From: Seriola aureovittata
Lineage: Eukaryota; Chordata; Actinopteri; Carangiformes; Carangidae
NCBI RefSeq assembly: GCF_021018895.1
Contig: NC_079374.1
Span: forward strand, 4,662,212-4,726,211
Direction of reading: 5' to 3'
Length of the DNA: 64,000 nucleotides
The first letter of the stretch is position 1. The number at the start of each line of letters is the position of its first letter. Position numbers and translations under genes: made by a program. The notes beneath the pieces are model-generated. The model worked only from the letters and a program-made list of their open reading frames with translations, was not told the origin of the DNA and searched no databases. Positions 33,291-46,167 of the stretch are shown piece after piece.

Positions 33291-35145
33291 AACTAAACAC
33301 ATTTAAGGCAAACTATTTTAAGCTCTGAGTGGAGCCATGTGGGACTGGGATCCATGTGAGATACGTTAGTCGGTAATTTAAAACTGAGATCACAGTGTCA
33401 CCTGCAAAATGAGCAGCTCTGTGAGCTTCACTCACACATTTGTGAATCTTCCGAGGCAAAAAAAAAAAAAAAAGCAAAGCAGCACCACTGAGATCACTAC
33501 AGCTGTGTTCAATGTTGTTTATACTATATAGAAAAATTCATTCAAGAAAAATCTTTTGTCTGCTTTCTTTTTCTTTTTTTTTTTTTGGTTACTTGTTGAG
33601 ATAATGAAGAAGCATTGATTTTATTCCCCACATTATAGTCCAATCAAGACAAGACAAAGAGAGAAAAAAAAATTCAATTTAAATGACATTATTCCAGAGT
33701 TTAGCCGGTGCCCTGCACACACAGAGTGCTCTCATCACAAGGACAACTTCAATATTTTCTGTGTGGATGTAAGCATGGTAATTGATTTCCCCTTGAGTGT
33801 GGACCTTGTAGTTGTTAGAGGATTTATGGCTGTGTGTTTGTGCTGGGTTGTTTGGTGGGAAGCTCTTCTGTGTTTTCAGCCCATGAAATGCAATTACTTT
33901 CATCCACAGGGGATGTTAACGCAGCTCTCTAACACTGGCATGCAGACACTGAATTAACAGCAATCCTGACACTCTCATTCTTTTTCCAAGGACACAGCTT
34001 CCAGAAAGGGAAAAAAGGGAACTGTAAGCTGCTTCAGTCATTACCTACAGTGTTCAGACGGCTTGTTCAGTGGCTCTTTACCATTTCGGCACTCATTTTT
34101 TATTTATTTATTTCTTTCAGTTATAATGGCAGATTCCATCATGACTTATTGTGTGTTTCAGTGACCACGGCAACTGCTGTGTATGAGAACAGTTCAGTGA
34201 TCTGAATAGTGTGACTAACTGAAAGATTAAAAATAGAACGCCATAATTAATTTATTGCCATTAATCATTCATGGATTTACTGTAACAAGCAGAGGCACAG
34301 CATGTCTAAAGAAATGTAGCTAAATAATTAAACTCTATAGAAATAAATAAAATAATTTTGTCCTGTGTAAGATTTTCTTCCAGGAGATGGTGGGACAAAC
34401 AAAACAAAGCCAGTGGAGCTTGTCCCCCCCGATGGTCAGTCTGTGTACTGTAGTCTACTGATGCAGGTACTGTAAACAGTGAAGTATTATAGCTTTATTG
34501 CAGCAGGAACACCTGATAACTTCAGTGTTTGGCAGCGGTGTCTGTGAGGCCGTGATTATACCGACAGTCTGTTTGATTTGGTCTAATCTGGATTCACACT
34601 AACACATTTCCAGGTCTTGTAAACAGAAGATAACAAATGAGTTTGTTTATTGAGCAAATTTAAAAAAAAAAAAAAAAAAAAAAAGCAAAAAAAGATGAAT
34701 TAGAATTACCTCAAAAGGTCATCTTTTGGAGAAAAATCACATATATAATTGCTGAGAACAAAAACTTATTATTTCCATCATCAGTGTTGTTAGAAGTTGC
34801 AGCCATGGTGTGAACTGTAGGAAAAGTAAAGGAGAGCTTTGAAAGACAGAAAGAAATTACAAAGACAACTGAAAGAAAGGATGAAAGAAGGAGGCAGAAC
34901 ACAGTGACCATAATGCCAACAAAAATAGCAACAAAAACAAAAGCATGGGTAATAAATAAACCTATGCTGTAATATATCATGGCGTTCAGTGGGTTTCAAG
35001 TGAACTAATTAAATATATCATCATCAATCATCTGTTGGCCATCCCATATGTATATGTATATTGTTGAGTATTTTGCAGTCATTACATTCTCTGTTTGCTT
35101 ATTTAGTGCAGTGAGTATACTTGGCACATGTTCAAATAAAACCAA
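33291..35145. other. Non-coding DNA with homopolymer runs
   Basis: A runs at about 33458-33473 and 34661-34684 and a T run near 33575. No exon or repeat family was recognised. Confidence 0.5.
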
Positions 35146-35380
35146 TTAAAAGGTGCTCTGTGGAGTTTCCTTGTAAACAAACAGTTCTGTTTATATTCAC
35201 CGTTACTCACCAAATCCACTGTGTATATCCTTGAGGCTTTTAATTCCTTATGAAATGGTTGCAAATCCTATTTGATGAATAACGTGCATTGTCTGGACCC
35301 GTTTGCAGGAGTCGTCTTGACACATTGCCATGTTTCCGGGAGTGTTACCGCCACACCGACTTCTTCATAACTAAAGAGGA
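35146..35380 (+). mobile_element. TTAA-type MITE family 3, copy 2
   Basis: Starts TTAAAAGGTGCTCTGTGGAG and shares CTTGTAAACAAACAG, TTCACCGTTACTCACCAAAT and GTGTATATCCTTGAGG with the family of copy 1. It then holds a GTTACCGCCACACCGAC segment. Truncated at the 3' side. Confidence 0.5.
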
Positions 35381-35519
35381 ATGTGATAATCACTCATGAC
35401 ATAAAACAAGTAAATACATTTACTCTAATACTGTGCTTAAAGTCATTTCAGAAAATATTTACTTCTTTTTATTCTGTAGATTGAATTTTAAATTGATAAA
35501 ATTGTTATTTTCTGACAAA

Positions 35520-35830
35520 AATCTACTGTCAATGGTCCAAAATGACAAAGTGAAAACATGTTCATTTTTTTCAAAAACTGGAATCTTTGATTTAATAAAG
35601 ACTTCAGAATCTTTGCTGTGCCACTGCAGATTGTGGTCAGGTGCTTGTTGTTTGCTTTAATTATCCTTGAGATGTGTCCAGACCTTGGCTGGAGTCCACC
35701 AGTGGCAAAAAATATTGACTGGACATAGTTTAGAAAGGCACACACCTGTGTATATAAGGTCCCACAATTCATAAAACCAAGCCGTGAAGTCCAAACATAC
35801 ACAGGTGCAGTGCTGGCAGAGCGCACCAGA
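35520..35830 (+). mobile_element. Tc1-like transposon, 5' region fragment
   Basis: Contains TTCAGAATCTTTGCTGTGCC, CAGATTGTGGTCAGGTGCTTG, TTATCCTTGAGATGTGTCC, TGGAGTCCACCAGTGGC, TTGACTGGACATAGTTTAG and GGCACACACCTGTGTATATAA, then CCAAGCCGTGAAGTCC. This is the ordered leader of the fish Tc1 type whose 3' end lies at 4870-5061. The transposase ORF that should follow is absent. Confidence 0.65.
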
Positions 35831-38800
35831 ATGATGCTTCAACACCTTAATTTGAAATTCATTAACATTTTTTAGGAGCTTGAAGATCTGATCATCACTA
35901 AAAACATATGTCGTGCAAGATAAAACTAATAAAAAGAAACTGAAAAGTCATATTGACATTTTAGGTGTATTGATTGATTCCCAACATCATTTCATGCATT
36001 GAGTAACATGCAGGAAACATTCCATCTGTAAAGTTGCTGGAAGCTTTTGGGAGCCTTTGAGGATGAAAAGGCATCAAAATATCCTTTCCTTCCTCTTTCA
36101 CTCGTCCGTCATTTTCTTCATTTGTGATGCCTTTACAGAGAAACATGACAAAGCCAGTCTGTTACACCTGTACGGTCTGTGCTGTAACCACAATGCCTGC
36201 TGGGAATGAAAGCTAGCTTAGCTGTGTTTTTATAGCCTAGCCTATTAGGTGAGCTTGACCTCTGGCCAGAGGTGCACCTTCAGGAGAGGCCCCAAAGGAG
36301 AAAAGGGGCCCCTGATGGCCCCTTCTATTGCTACATTTTGCACTGACAATTATAAACCCCCCTTGGACACTGTACAGTGCACTGCTGCTGCCTCAAACCC
36401 TCACTAAGTGGGGCCCCTGATGATGTGTTCTGTAGCTAGCGACTACTTATTGCCTTTATGTGAGGCATCCAGGGAACATCTGTAAATTGTAGGATCTACC
36501 AATAGTCTGCTTGTGGGGGGGGTTGGGTGGGTGGGTTTCAATGGGCTTCTTTCCTGTAGGCCCCACATAGTTTAGGATCGCCACTGCCTTTGACAGCAGT
36601 GCAACTTCTCCTCAGACTGTATGATTCAAATGTGGCTTAATTTTCTCAGCACAAGTAAGTAAATGAAGGTTGAAGGTTACATAACCTTCAAAATGATCCA
36701 CAACTGCACACGAGTCCTAGGTTCGGTCCGGTACTTAAACAAGTTTGAATGAACCCTATCACCAGACGAAATGTTGATATTTGCAACGGCAGTAAAGTGA
36801 AGGGTAGGGAGAAGATCGTGGTTCTGCTTGTAAAACCCAACATTAATTGTTGGTCTGAGATGGGAGACGAACTCTGGCCTCTGGTGGAGAAGTCATTACG
36901 CTCCACACATTTATTATCCACCAAGCCCTCCACTTCAAGCCTCACTCATAAAGGGCACGCTGCTTCCTGCGCCGGCTCCGAACGCTGGCACTGGATGTAA
37001 ATCATGAGCTGCAAAATCCAATAAGACCTTATTCCAGAGGAGATTGGACTAATACTTTGAGACAAGTTTTCCTTCAAAAGCTGCACAGACATCACATTTC
37101 AGCTCAATGGGCCTTTTGGTTGCTTCTTCCGGTGATGCAGAGAATATACTGCTCATACTGAGCTGTATTTAGACTTTATTTTTCCTACTTACACAACCGA
37201 AGAAATTGTGCAGTGTCATTGCACCGCAGCAGAGGAGATATTTCATGACATCTTCGTCTGCCAAAGCTATTCTTCAGTTTGACAAATCTACCTCTTTTGC
37301 ATTGAGTCCAGTCCCACTTTTTCTGTTATTCCACTAGAGATCCACCGTTGTTCAATTCCATTTTAAAGCTGATGCTGAAATGCCGTGATGAATGGCGTGA
37401 ACGGTGCAACAAGAAAGAGGAAGAAAAAGAACTGATACAGAGCCACAGTCGCTTACGCACCACAACAAATAGTGATATTGTCCTGGACTGCACTCAGCAA
37501 CAATGGTCTCACCAAATAGAAAACTTTCTTTTTTTTTTCTCCTCTGGTGATGATTTAGCAGTGACACACTGTTTCAGCCCCCCCCCATCCCCACCCCCTC
37601 AAAAAAAACAAAAAAAACCCCAACTTTGAACAGAACAGTATTTCATGCTTCTTCCTCATAGAGTTCTTAGTGATTGCCTGTTTTAAAGATTTCCGCTCTT
37701 TTAGTGCATTCTGCTTTCAAGAAAGAAAAAAAAAAAAAGGTTGACTTACGCTAAAACAGGTCCTGCTGATATACCTTTCTATACATCTTTTTTTGTGTGT
37801 GTATGTGTTTCTAAGTGTATTTTTGTTTCATCAGGAGATAATATTGCTGAAAGCTTTTCAGCAATCTAATTCCAAAGCAAATCCAAAGCTTTCAAAGAGC
37901 AAAGGCTTCATTCTTCAATTGCCATCTTACATCAGCGCTCAATCACACAGGGAGAAATCCACAGTCAAAGCAGCAGAGTTGCCAATCTCTCCACCAGCAG
38001 CCGACTCAATAGACAAGAATGTATTGAAGCCACAGGCTGAATGTTTGTGAATTTTTCATCAATAGAGGAACCAGCCCCCTCTTTGAAACGTTCTCTGTAA
38101 TTTGAACAAGCATAGCGCACCATGAGACTGCTCTCCACTTTGACATTTTATTGATTAAAAAAAAAAAAAAAAAAACATACTCAGCTATTACTAAAGCAAT
38201 CCCTCTATGCACAAAATACATGACAGAGAATAAAAATCTCTGGAGAGAGACAGACAAGCAGGAAAGATAAAAAGAAAATTCAAAAGGAGGCACTTAACAT
38301 AATAAATTAGATGTTATTGATGTTTAGACTAAAGTTGGAATTTTATTCTTTTGCATTATTTATACTTTACCACTCTGTCATGCATCTCAATTAAGACTTT
38401 CTCTTTTTATTTCTTTATTTACACAATTAAAGAAATACACAGGGAATAACAAAGATAAATAATGCACAGTGCAGGGAGAGGCAGAAAACCCAAGTGGTCT
38501 TATTTGAATCCTCCATCTAATTAATGTTAAAATTTAGAGGTTCTGTGAACAAGTTTTTATACAATAATGTAGCAGCAAACAGTTATTTGAGTTTATTTAT
38601 TATCAGAGTTTCTCTGGCCAGTAGCCGGTCTGGAAGCGCTTGCATGTTAGTGCATGTACTTGTGCATGTTAGAGCATGTGAGTTAAACCGTTGGTCCTCC
38701 CCACGTTTATAAAGACACAGGGACTGCCCACAGGTCAGATGACACAGTGTTCAGTTGAAAGCGACTATCTAGAATTTTCTCCACTGAAGAAGAAACCATG

Positions 38801-39359
38801 TTTTCATCTAAAAATGCCTCTGACAAAAGAAAGAGATAAGACCAAAGCACAGGCGAACTGGCCAAGGGGACTACCAGCTGATATCCCATTCGGCCGGTGG
38901 ACCGTCACAACATCCACAAAGATTTCTAACGGCTTCATCAGTATTTTTACCAGCTCCGTCAGTGTCATTCGTGCGGCCTGGTCCTGGCAGATAAGTACAA
39001 GACAGAATTTCTTTCCCAGTCCAAACGTGGAACCAATACTACTCTGGCTTTTCCGAGATGGAGAACTCTACTAGCTGCTAAAGGGCTCCAGCTTTAATCA
39101 GAACTGGCTTTTCTCCTCCTCCAACTTGATGGTTACATAATGTAACATGTCTGTTTTCATTAGTGACCGCCTACAGTAGACATGAAAACGTTAGCTAACT
39201 TGCTGTTACACATATTGTGAATTTGTGCAGCAAATGGTGCTATAGGTAGCTGGCTAACGGCTAGCATTACTGTGGAGCATATCAAGGCAAAGCTAGCATG
39301 GGCTAATGGTTATGCCCAGATTGTTTTGTTGATTCTTGTGTCACCAATGCATTAGCAGG
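35831..39359. other. Non-coding DNA, nothing confidently recognised
   Basis: 36240-36590 contains repeated GGGGCCCCTGATG words and may be an unclassified repeat. 36700-36960 may be another weak repeat. A/T runs lie at 37537, 37725 and 38157-38175, and a C/A-rich patch at about 37579-37620. The 127-codon ORF at 38691-39074 has no domain. Confidence 0.45.
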
Positions 39360-39364
39360 ATAAA

Positions 39365-39610
39365 TAAAACCTGGATACTTAGACAACAAATGCATGGAGA
39401 AAAACTATTACAAAACAGCAGTTAAGATTTGTTTTGCTTAAGAAGAAATAGAGGACAGAGGAACAGTTCTTAGTCAAATGGGAAAAGCGATTCCATAATT
39501 TGGTACCCATGAATCTTATTGAGAATTTGCCTCTGCAAGTGAGAAATTTAGGAGGATGAAGATCTGAGGATTGACGAGTTTGGTAAGAATGGACCTGTGG
39601 GATCATACCG
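39365..39610 (-). pseudogene. LINE reverse transcriptase C-terminal fragment
   Basis: A 75-codon minus-strand ORF reads HSYQTRQSSDLHPPKF, then GTKLWNRFSHLTKNCSS, a pattern typical of the region just after the RT domain in non-LTR elements (H-x-x-x-T-R...; G-x-x-x-W-N-x-x-P/S). Only this last segment remains and it ends in stops. Clade not assigned. Confidence 0.5.
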
Positions 39611-42600
39611 GTCTTTACACATTATTACTTACACCATTTTTCAAGGTATATCTTAGGGTTTTAAACGTTCAAAGTGTTTTTGTACCTTCCAGGCAGCCGC
39701 AGATTCCCATTTGTTTTAATACAATACAATCATCAACATGCAGAGGCCGGATCATATTGACTTTTCAAATGAATATGCACCTGTAATAGCATTTCCATAC
39801 AACAAAGCAGCGCTGACAGCAACAAAAAGGTAATGGGATGTTCCACTTAGAGCTACAATTTTATCAATTGTTAAAACTGAAGTCAGTTTAATTTCTCTAC
39901 AATTAGATTTCACGGTGGAAGTTTTCTGGTTTTCAGATGCTGGCTTCCGTTCTCAATACTCCTTTTGTAGAGAGAGAGAAGCTTTTTTCAATGCTGTTCA
40001 ACTATCGCTTGCCAACTTCGGCCGCTATCAGTGACATGCACATATACCACTGTGCATCCTAATGAAGAGCAAAATAAACAGTGAAAGCTGCGAGGACGTG
40101 GGCAAATCTAATCTAAATGAGCAGCTTGGATTTATTGCAGAAATACATGGATATATGTTGGATGTTGCTTCAACATCCCTTAAACATAGAGTTGAATTGC
40201 TAACATTGTGAATGGAAAAATAAAGACAATTTGATGGCTTGAATTAGGACACTTTTCTCCCGCCTAGATACCAACCAGCACCCTCCCAGTTTGTTTGGGT
40301 ATCCATGTAAAAAAAACACTGGAGAGCTGCGGCACTGCACCTTCATGAAGCCCCCTCGTCAAATGAAGATTCATCGTGTGGCTCGGTGATATCCTGGGAC
40401 ATAAATCATTGGTGCTGGGCAGGCAGTTGTGGCGAGTCGTTTCCTGCCGACAACAGCATTTTTTTCCCCCCCTCCATTCTATGTGTTTATATCAACCTTC
40501 CTGCCACCAGCCTGTCAGACACTTGAGGTAAAAATACATGGCAATTCTCACAGGATTTCTCAAATTAACACTGGTAATCTCCAGCCACCGACTTTCACCA
40601 CGAGGCAAAGATCAATTTAATTATTTACTGTGGTTAAAATTAAAAAGCCATTTTTTATGGGATTGTTTCGGGGAGCTTGTACTTAAGTTATTGTTGAGTT
40701 GAGTTCAGATTAATTTGAAAAGTCTCAACTACCCAATTATTATTTTTAATGTTATAGTCTCTTGACAGTAAAACAAAAAAAAGAAAAGAAAAGAAAAGAC
40801 TGGTGGTTTTCTCGACAAAGTTTTTGCACATTTATTTTTATTCATCGACATGAACAAGAACCAAAAAAACCAAAAGCATCCATAATTTATAGTTAATGGA
40901 CCAAAACTTCAAGATTTACTGCACTTTATGCTTATATATCTGACAATCATCAAGGACATAAATAATAAATATTAAACCATTAAGGAAGACTTTTGGCAAT
41001 TAAATCAATGTCCCATCCTTGCACTGTGGAAACGAGGCAGTTTAATCAGCAGGTATATGATGAGAACATGGTTTCTCTTTGCCTGCAAAGCAGTTGGACT
41101 TACCGGATGTAGGCTGGTTGGGGTTAGTTAAAACAGTATAAGCCTGCCATTTGTTACTGTTTTCAAAATCCCCTTTGCTACGGGAAAGAACAACGACGTC
41201 AGAGCAGCAACCTGCTCACTGAAAATGGCATGTTTTGATGCAGATTTGGATCTTGCAATCACACGGTCGACATTCGCCTTTCCTGTTTTTTATTTTAGGC
41301 GTTTTCTTTGCAGGGAATTTTTCCATTTTAATGGCAATGCTCACCTATGCATGTGCAAATGTTCCTTCAAAACAAATTCCACTCTGACACTATTTTGCAG
41401 GGGCAGTGCTGCCCAAAACAAGAGTGTTTTTTTCCCTATAGCAGAATGATATTGGGTGGATTCAGTGGAGATAGGTCTGGCTAAGCGAGACTAGGGTTAG
41501 GGAAACATCGTGGTTTGGACTAAAATGATTAGTTCATTAAGGTTATCATGGTTATAGTAATACAGTATATACCTGGTTATGGTGACAGTATGGAAAGATC
41601 ATGGTCGTCGTGGTTAGAAAAAAAATTTAAAAGCACAAAAGAAACATCATCCTCCCATGTTAAAGATGTTTTGTTGACTGGACCATCCACACCGACCTTC
41701 TCTCTATGTGGACTCAACATCATCACCATAATCAATATGTCTTTGTCACTTCAACATAAACATATGCTCTTTTGGGGCACTCATTACAACGATCCTTGCC
41801 GTTGTTCTTTTTGTGAGAACGGTGTCGCTTATACAAAATGCATACGATTTATTGAAGTTTACACTGTGGTTATATATGACATGCGGTAGAAGCTGAGGCT
41901 GTGAACTGTCCCTGCAGTCAGAGACAAATGGCTCCACTCCATCACTGCCCCAAGCATCACAGCTGCTCAAATGTCAATCTTTATGGCACTCCATGTCAGG
42001 AAATGACAAAATGCAAATGTCATCTCCATAAAAAATAGCCTACATTATATGGGATTAATTATGTAGGAAATCTTAATGGCCCTCGTCTTAAGCAAATATT
42101 GCCTGAACCCAGATTAATTGCAATGTTTCACTGTGGATCTGGGTGAAGTCATCATATCTCATGAGATTCCACTCGACTTAAGTTTAGTTCTGTAAGTGGC
42201 TGAAAAAATAACACATTCTGCACAGATTTGTTAAAAATTCATTTCAACCGTTCATACGTCTTTCACTCACTCTCCCATTACACACACATACACACACACA
42301 CACACACACGAACGCACACTACATCAAATCCCATTTTACTTTCTCTACCTATACAACACCTCTGTCCTGACAAGCAGGTGATAGTTTAATTCAAGAGAGA
42401 GAGTAATTGATTTTAAGAGAGCGAGTAAGGCATGTCAATGAACTAATCTGCTCTTTCTACAGTCCATTAAGAGATTGCCCACCCATGCTAACAGCAGTCT
42501 TCCCTTAAGACTTGTAGGATCTGCATCAGCTTTATTAGATGTTAAGGGTTCAACTTAGCAAATATTATGATCAAGAGAATTTAAATTCTTTTTTTTTTGA

Positions 42601-43247
42601 TGTCAGTACCATGTTCAATTTCTTGTTTTTTCCACACTGCTGATGTTTACAGTGAAATGATTGTAATTGCAGCTAATAAATTGATATTAATTGCCGACTC
42701 TGTGCAGGTGTCTAAAATAATTTCTGCAATGCATTTGCCAGAAATCGCTTCCACATGTGCTCTGATAGATTATAAAGCATTACTTTTGCTTTGGATTCCC
42801 TCCAAAATGTGGGAAGTGAGAATTAGAGAAGGCAGACAGAGTGACAGCATGGTTGATGTTATCTCAGGCAGGGAATAAATACACAGCAGCGCAGAGGATA
42901 AGACCTTCACAGCTCTGTTGAGACAGAGACTCTTCCTCAGACTGCTTCCTGCCTACATTTTTATTGATCCATTCTTTTAGCAAAGAGGTCACACCCTTAC
43001 CGCTTTGTTACTTTGCATCAGGGCTCTTGCCTCCATTTAGCACACAGAGCTTGTTTTTTTTTTTTTTTTTGTTTTTTTTTTTTTTTTTTTAGTGTTTTGC
43101 TGGAAATGTGAGGACCTGAAGTTAGTTTTTCACTTTTGTTCTAGTGGGTTTTACCATACTCTTCAACCTACCACAATTACATTTCAAAATTTTTACGACA
43201 ATACAAATGAAAAAAATACACTGATTACACACAACCGTACAATACAT
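39611..43247. other. Non-coding DNA, nothing confidently recognised
   Basis: Short GGTTTAGG-type words occur near 41490-41560. An AAAAG repeat lies at about 40780-40798, a CA tract at about 42285-42309, and T runs at 42588 and 43053-43090. The ORFs at 41225, 41548 and 42597 show no domains. Confidence 0.45.
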
Positions 43248-43445
43248 TTAAAGGAGCTATTTGTAAGTTATATGAATATAAAATATAATATAAATAATTA
43301 TAATATAAATAATATTTAAAAGCTATATCTGCTATTGCTACATAGTCAGCTGTAGCATTAACAACCGTTTATTTACCAGTCTTGTCAATAGCTTCAGCCA
43401 TTAATGTATTTACAAGAGGATGCTACAGTGATTTTGTATTGACAA
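43248..43445. mobile_element. TTAA-type MITE family 2, partial copy
   Basis: Starts TTAAAGGAGCTATTTGTAAG, identical to one terminus of the 22773-23137 element. It then holds an AT-rich insert and TGTAGCATTAACAACCGTTT and TTTACCAGTCTTG words like those inside the full copy. The distal end is lost. Confidence 0.55.
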
Positions 43446-43494
43446 AACAAAAATAAAAACTAAATTTTTCATCAATAGCTCAGCATTTTGACTG

Positions 43495-43664
43495 CCAGGC
43501 AGCTTAATCCCCCTGTTTTTATGCTAAGCTAAGCTAATCTGTGGCTGAGTGTAGAACCGTATTCAATGGACAGTTATAAAAATGGTATTAATCTTCTCAT
43601 CTAACTCAGAAAAAAGGGCATATTTCCCCATATTTCCCAAGATATCAAACTATTCCTTTTATAT
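43495..43664. mobile_element. MITE family 4 fragment (CTATTCCTTTTA end)
   Basis: Contains TTTATGCTAAGCTAAGCTAAT, GGTATTAATCTTCTCATC, TAACTC, and TTTCCCAAGATATCAAACTATTCC at the end. The reverse complement of the terminus, TAAAAGGAATAGTTTGATAT, is the start of a very common teleost MITE. Only this end is recognised. Confidence 0.55.
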
Positions 43665-44289
43665 CATGTTTATGTAGGTTGCTTGGAGTTGAACTTCTGT
43701 AGTTTTGAATTATTCTCCGTGTCCATATCTATCCAGCACGAGAATACATTTCATGAATTTAAAATGTAGGCTGGACAATAGGGAATACCTTCTCGACATG
43801 ATTTCAGTGACGGGGGATAAAATCCACAATCCTTTTTCTGTGTAAAAATATATTTAAAAGTTAACATTGTCTGGAGGAAAAGAAAACGTACTAAAAGACT
43901 GTAACTTAATTTTATTTACTCAAACTATTAAACCGTCATGTTAGCTTCAAAATAAACTTAGGAATATGTTTCACACAATAAGGGTTGTGGATTCTATCCT
44001 CAATTACTTACACTGGAAACACAATAGGAAGAAGAGAAAAACGTGTTATGGGACACATACATATATAAGACTAGGGAGGTACAAGGTGTTTTCAAGTGTT
44101 CTATAGCTTAGATGCATATTCGATGAAACCCACATTCCCAACTTTCCCCTGAGAGGCAGTAGATATATCCAGTGTATTGACAGAGATGATCTGAGAGTTC
44201 GTGATGGGATTTAAAAAAGAATCTATGAACTGAATCTATGAATGTGAACGGGTCCAGGGCCAGAGCTTTTTGATTTTTGTCTGTGAGAA
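43665..44289. other. Non-coding DNA, nothing recognised
   Basis: A+T-rich. No ORF or repeat supported. Confidence 0.45.
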
Positions 44290-44690
44290 AAAAAAAGGGA
44301 ACTTGAAAATGAATTGTTAAAGATGTAAACTAGAAGCCAGCGAAGCTTGGCCAAAACTGACCTGACATGTTCCCTGTTTTTTTGTTTTAGTTAGCAATCT
44401 ATCAATCAGCTGAAGTCTGTCTAGAGTTTTTCAGAAGGCCTGTGAATGAATAATGCATTATAATAGTCTAGTCTGCTTGAAATGATGGCATGGATTCGCT
44501 TTTCTGCGGCATTATGGGTGAAGAAACAGCAATGTTTCTCAAATGAAATTACACTGTTTTTGTAGCACTACTTACTTTATGTGGGTCAGAATCTAAAATG
44601 ACCCCCTTATGGGAGAGTGTATCATGCTTGGTTTTAGGGCCAAGTAAAAAAATGTCTTTCTTGTTTTCATTTAGCTTTAAATCTCTTTAC
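44290..44690 (-). pseudogene. L2-like LINE reverse transcriptase relic
   Basis: Minus-strand reading, across frames, gives LNENKKDIFLLGPKTKHDTL, then GVILDSDPHK, FHLRNIAVSSPIMP, and RIHAIISSRLDYYNALF (the SRLDYCNAL motif of RT). Order and spacing fit the RT C-terminal half of fish L2-like elements. Frameshifts and stops make it non-functional. Confidence 0.75.
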
Positions 44691-45586
44691 AATAATTATA
44701 CCATATGTAGTCCCAAACATCGATAATAATTTGTCCACCGACAATTCCCAGTATGGTAGCAGCTTGCTTTCTGTTAGTGGAAATAAATTAGCCGGCCCAG
44801 ACGCCTCAGTTAGTCCAGAAAATTTGTGGCAGAAGTTTAAGAGCTTCCTGAATCCAAGGCTGGAGATTTGTCAGAGACGTCGAGGCTGATGATTTGAGGT
44901 TTTATTACTTAACAAGACTAAAAGTCAACAGCCATGCTAGGCTGAGGCTGATGGGAAAGTGTTGGGCAAATTACTTTTCTTTTTTTTTTCTTTACCCCGT
45001 GATGGTGCTAAAAGAAAAGAGAGAGGATCAACAGTAAGATTGCAAATCATCCTGAGAGCAACAAACTTCTAAACCAGTCAGCTGTTAGAGCTTACATCCT
45101 CGGGGAAATATGAAAGTCTGTACAAACATTTCATATCAGTCCATGTTATTGGTGCTGATGTATTTCATTGTGTACCATAAATGGTTGACTGACCAACCAA
45201 CAGATTTGCATTGCCATCCCTAGAGCCATGCGACTAGCCTGGCTAAAAACCATGGATACAACTGAATAAATTAGTAATAACTGATGATACTATACAGAAG
45301 GTTTTATGAATAATTCAGCCGTATCCGATTAACTGGAAGAATGAGTCATAAATTGCATGTGTGGACACAGGGTTCAGTGACATTTATGGTTCAAAGTTTT
45401 CTGGTTCTCCATGTTCCTCTAATTCTTTTTCAAGAGTCTATTTTGATTCTTTTTTTTTTTTGGTTATTGGTCGTTTTACCCTTGGATGCACAGCACTGGA
45501 AAGGACATATTGTTTCTCTGTGGTCATTGAACACAGAGATACTCAGTCACTTTGAAATCCTCACAGCGAACATTGTTTTCTGGCAG
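44691..45586. other. Non-coding DNA, nothing recognised
   Basis: A T run near 44970-44988 and short ORFs only. If the candidate exon is real, this is its upstream intron. Confidence 0.4.
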
Positions 45587-45766
45587 CCAGAAGAAGTGAT
45601 TCAGAGAGTCCAGCAGAAATGGAGCAGAATATACCGCAGCAGCCCGTCGCTATTCCCCAACCTGCACTTCAACCGCGAGTTGATGACCAGGGCCAACAGT
45701 GAGCTTGTGGATGTCAGCCAGAGAGGTCACACCAGTCCCAGTGTATCTATCATAGCTGCCAGGCAG
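45587..45766 (+). CDS. Candidate 180-bp host exon, unidentified gene
   Basis: The stretch is preceded by TTGTTTTCTGGCAG (splice-acceptor-like) and followed by GTCAGT after AGGCAG (donor-like). It is exactly 60 codons, phase 0 at both ends, and open in that frame. Its base and codon composition (CTGCACTTCAACCGCGAG...) is more gene-like than the A+T-rich surroundings. The product contains VIQRVQQKWSRIY, NLHFNRELMTRANSEL and DVSQRGHTSPSVS: hydrophilic, with no membrane segment. I do not recognise the protein. The 164-codon ORF around it (45341-45835) is probably the exon plus chance open flanks. It could also be chance or an unrecognised repeat. Confidence 0.42.
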
Positions 45767-46167
45767 GTCAGTCTGTCAGATCCCCATGGTGAGCCACCTT
45801 TCTGGATCAGAGGGGACGCTCCACTGCCTCTCTGACCCCTGGAAACCTCAAGGGGAAACAGCAGGATCTGACACTGTTTCAGTAATCTGAACCCACAGAA
45901 TATAATACGCCAAACTGAATGAAGCCCCGCATGGTGGAGAGGGGTGTAATTGGAGGCCGGAGATTGAGTGGAAATCACAGGGTTTCTAACTCGTAGTATG
46001 TTGCAGTCACATTATGAATCATTCTCTTGAATATGTGCTTAGATTCAGTTAGATCGTGTTTTAAGAAAATGACAAAAAGAGAGAAAGCTCAAGATTTACA
46101 TGAAAACAGTCTTTACCCAACTTCATAGGTCATATAAATTGAGACAAATACCACTAAAATCTGTGCA
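45767..46167. other. Non-coding DNA, nothing recognised
   Basis: Nothing supported. It would be intronic if the candidate exon is real. Confidence 0.4.

Noticed and set aside
32893..33300. 135-codon minus-strand ORF
   Set aside because: Lies inside the family 3 MITE and has no domain.
38691..39074. 127-codon plus-strand ORF
   Set aside because: No recognised domain, repeat or splice pattern. Likely chance.
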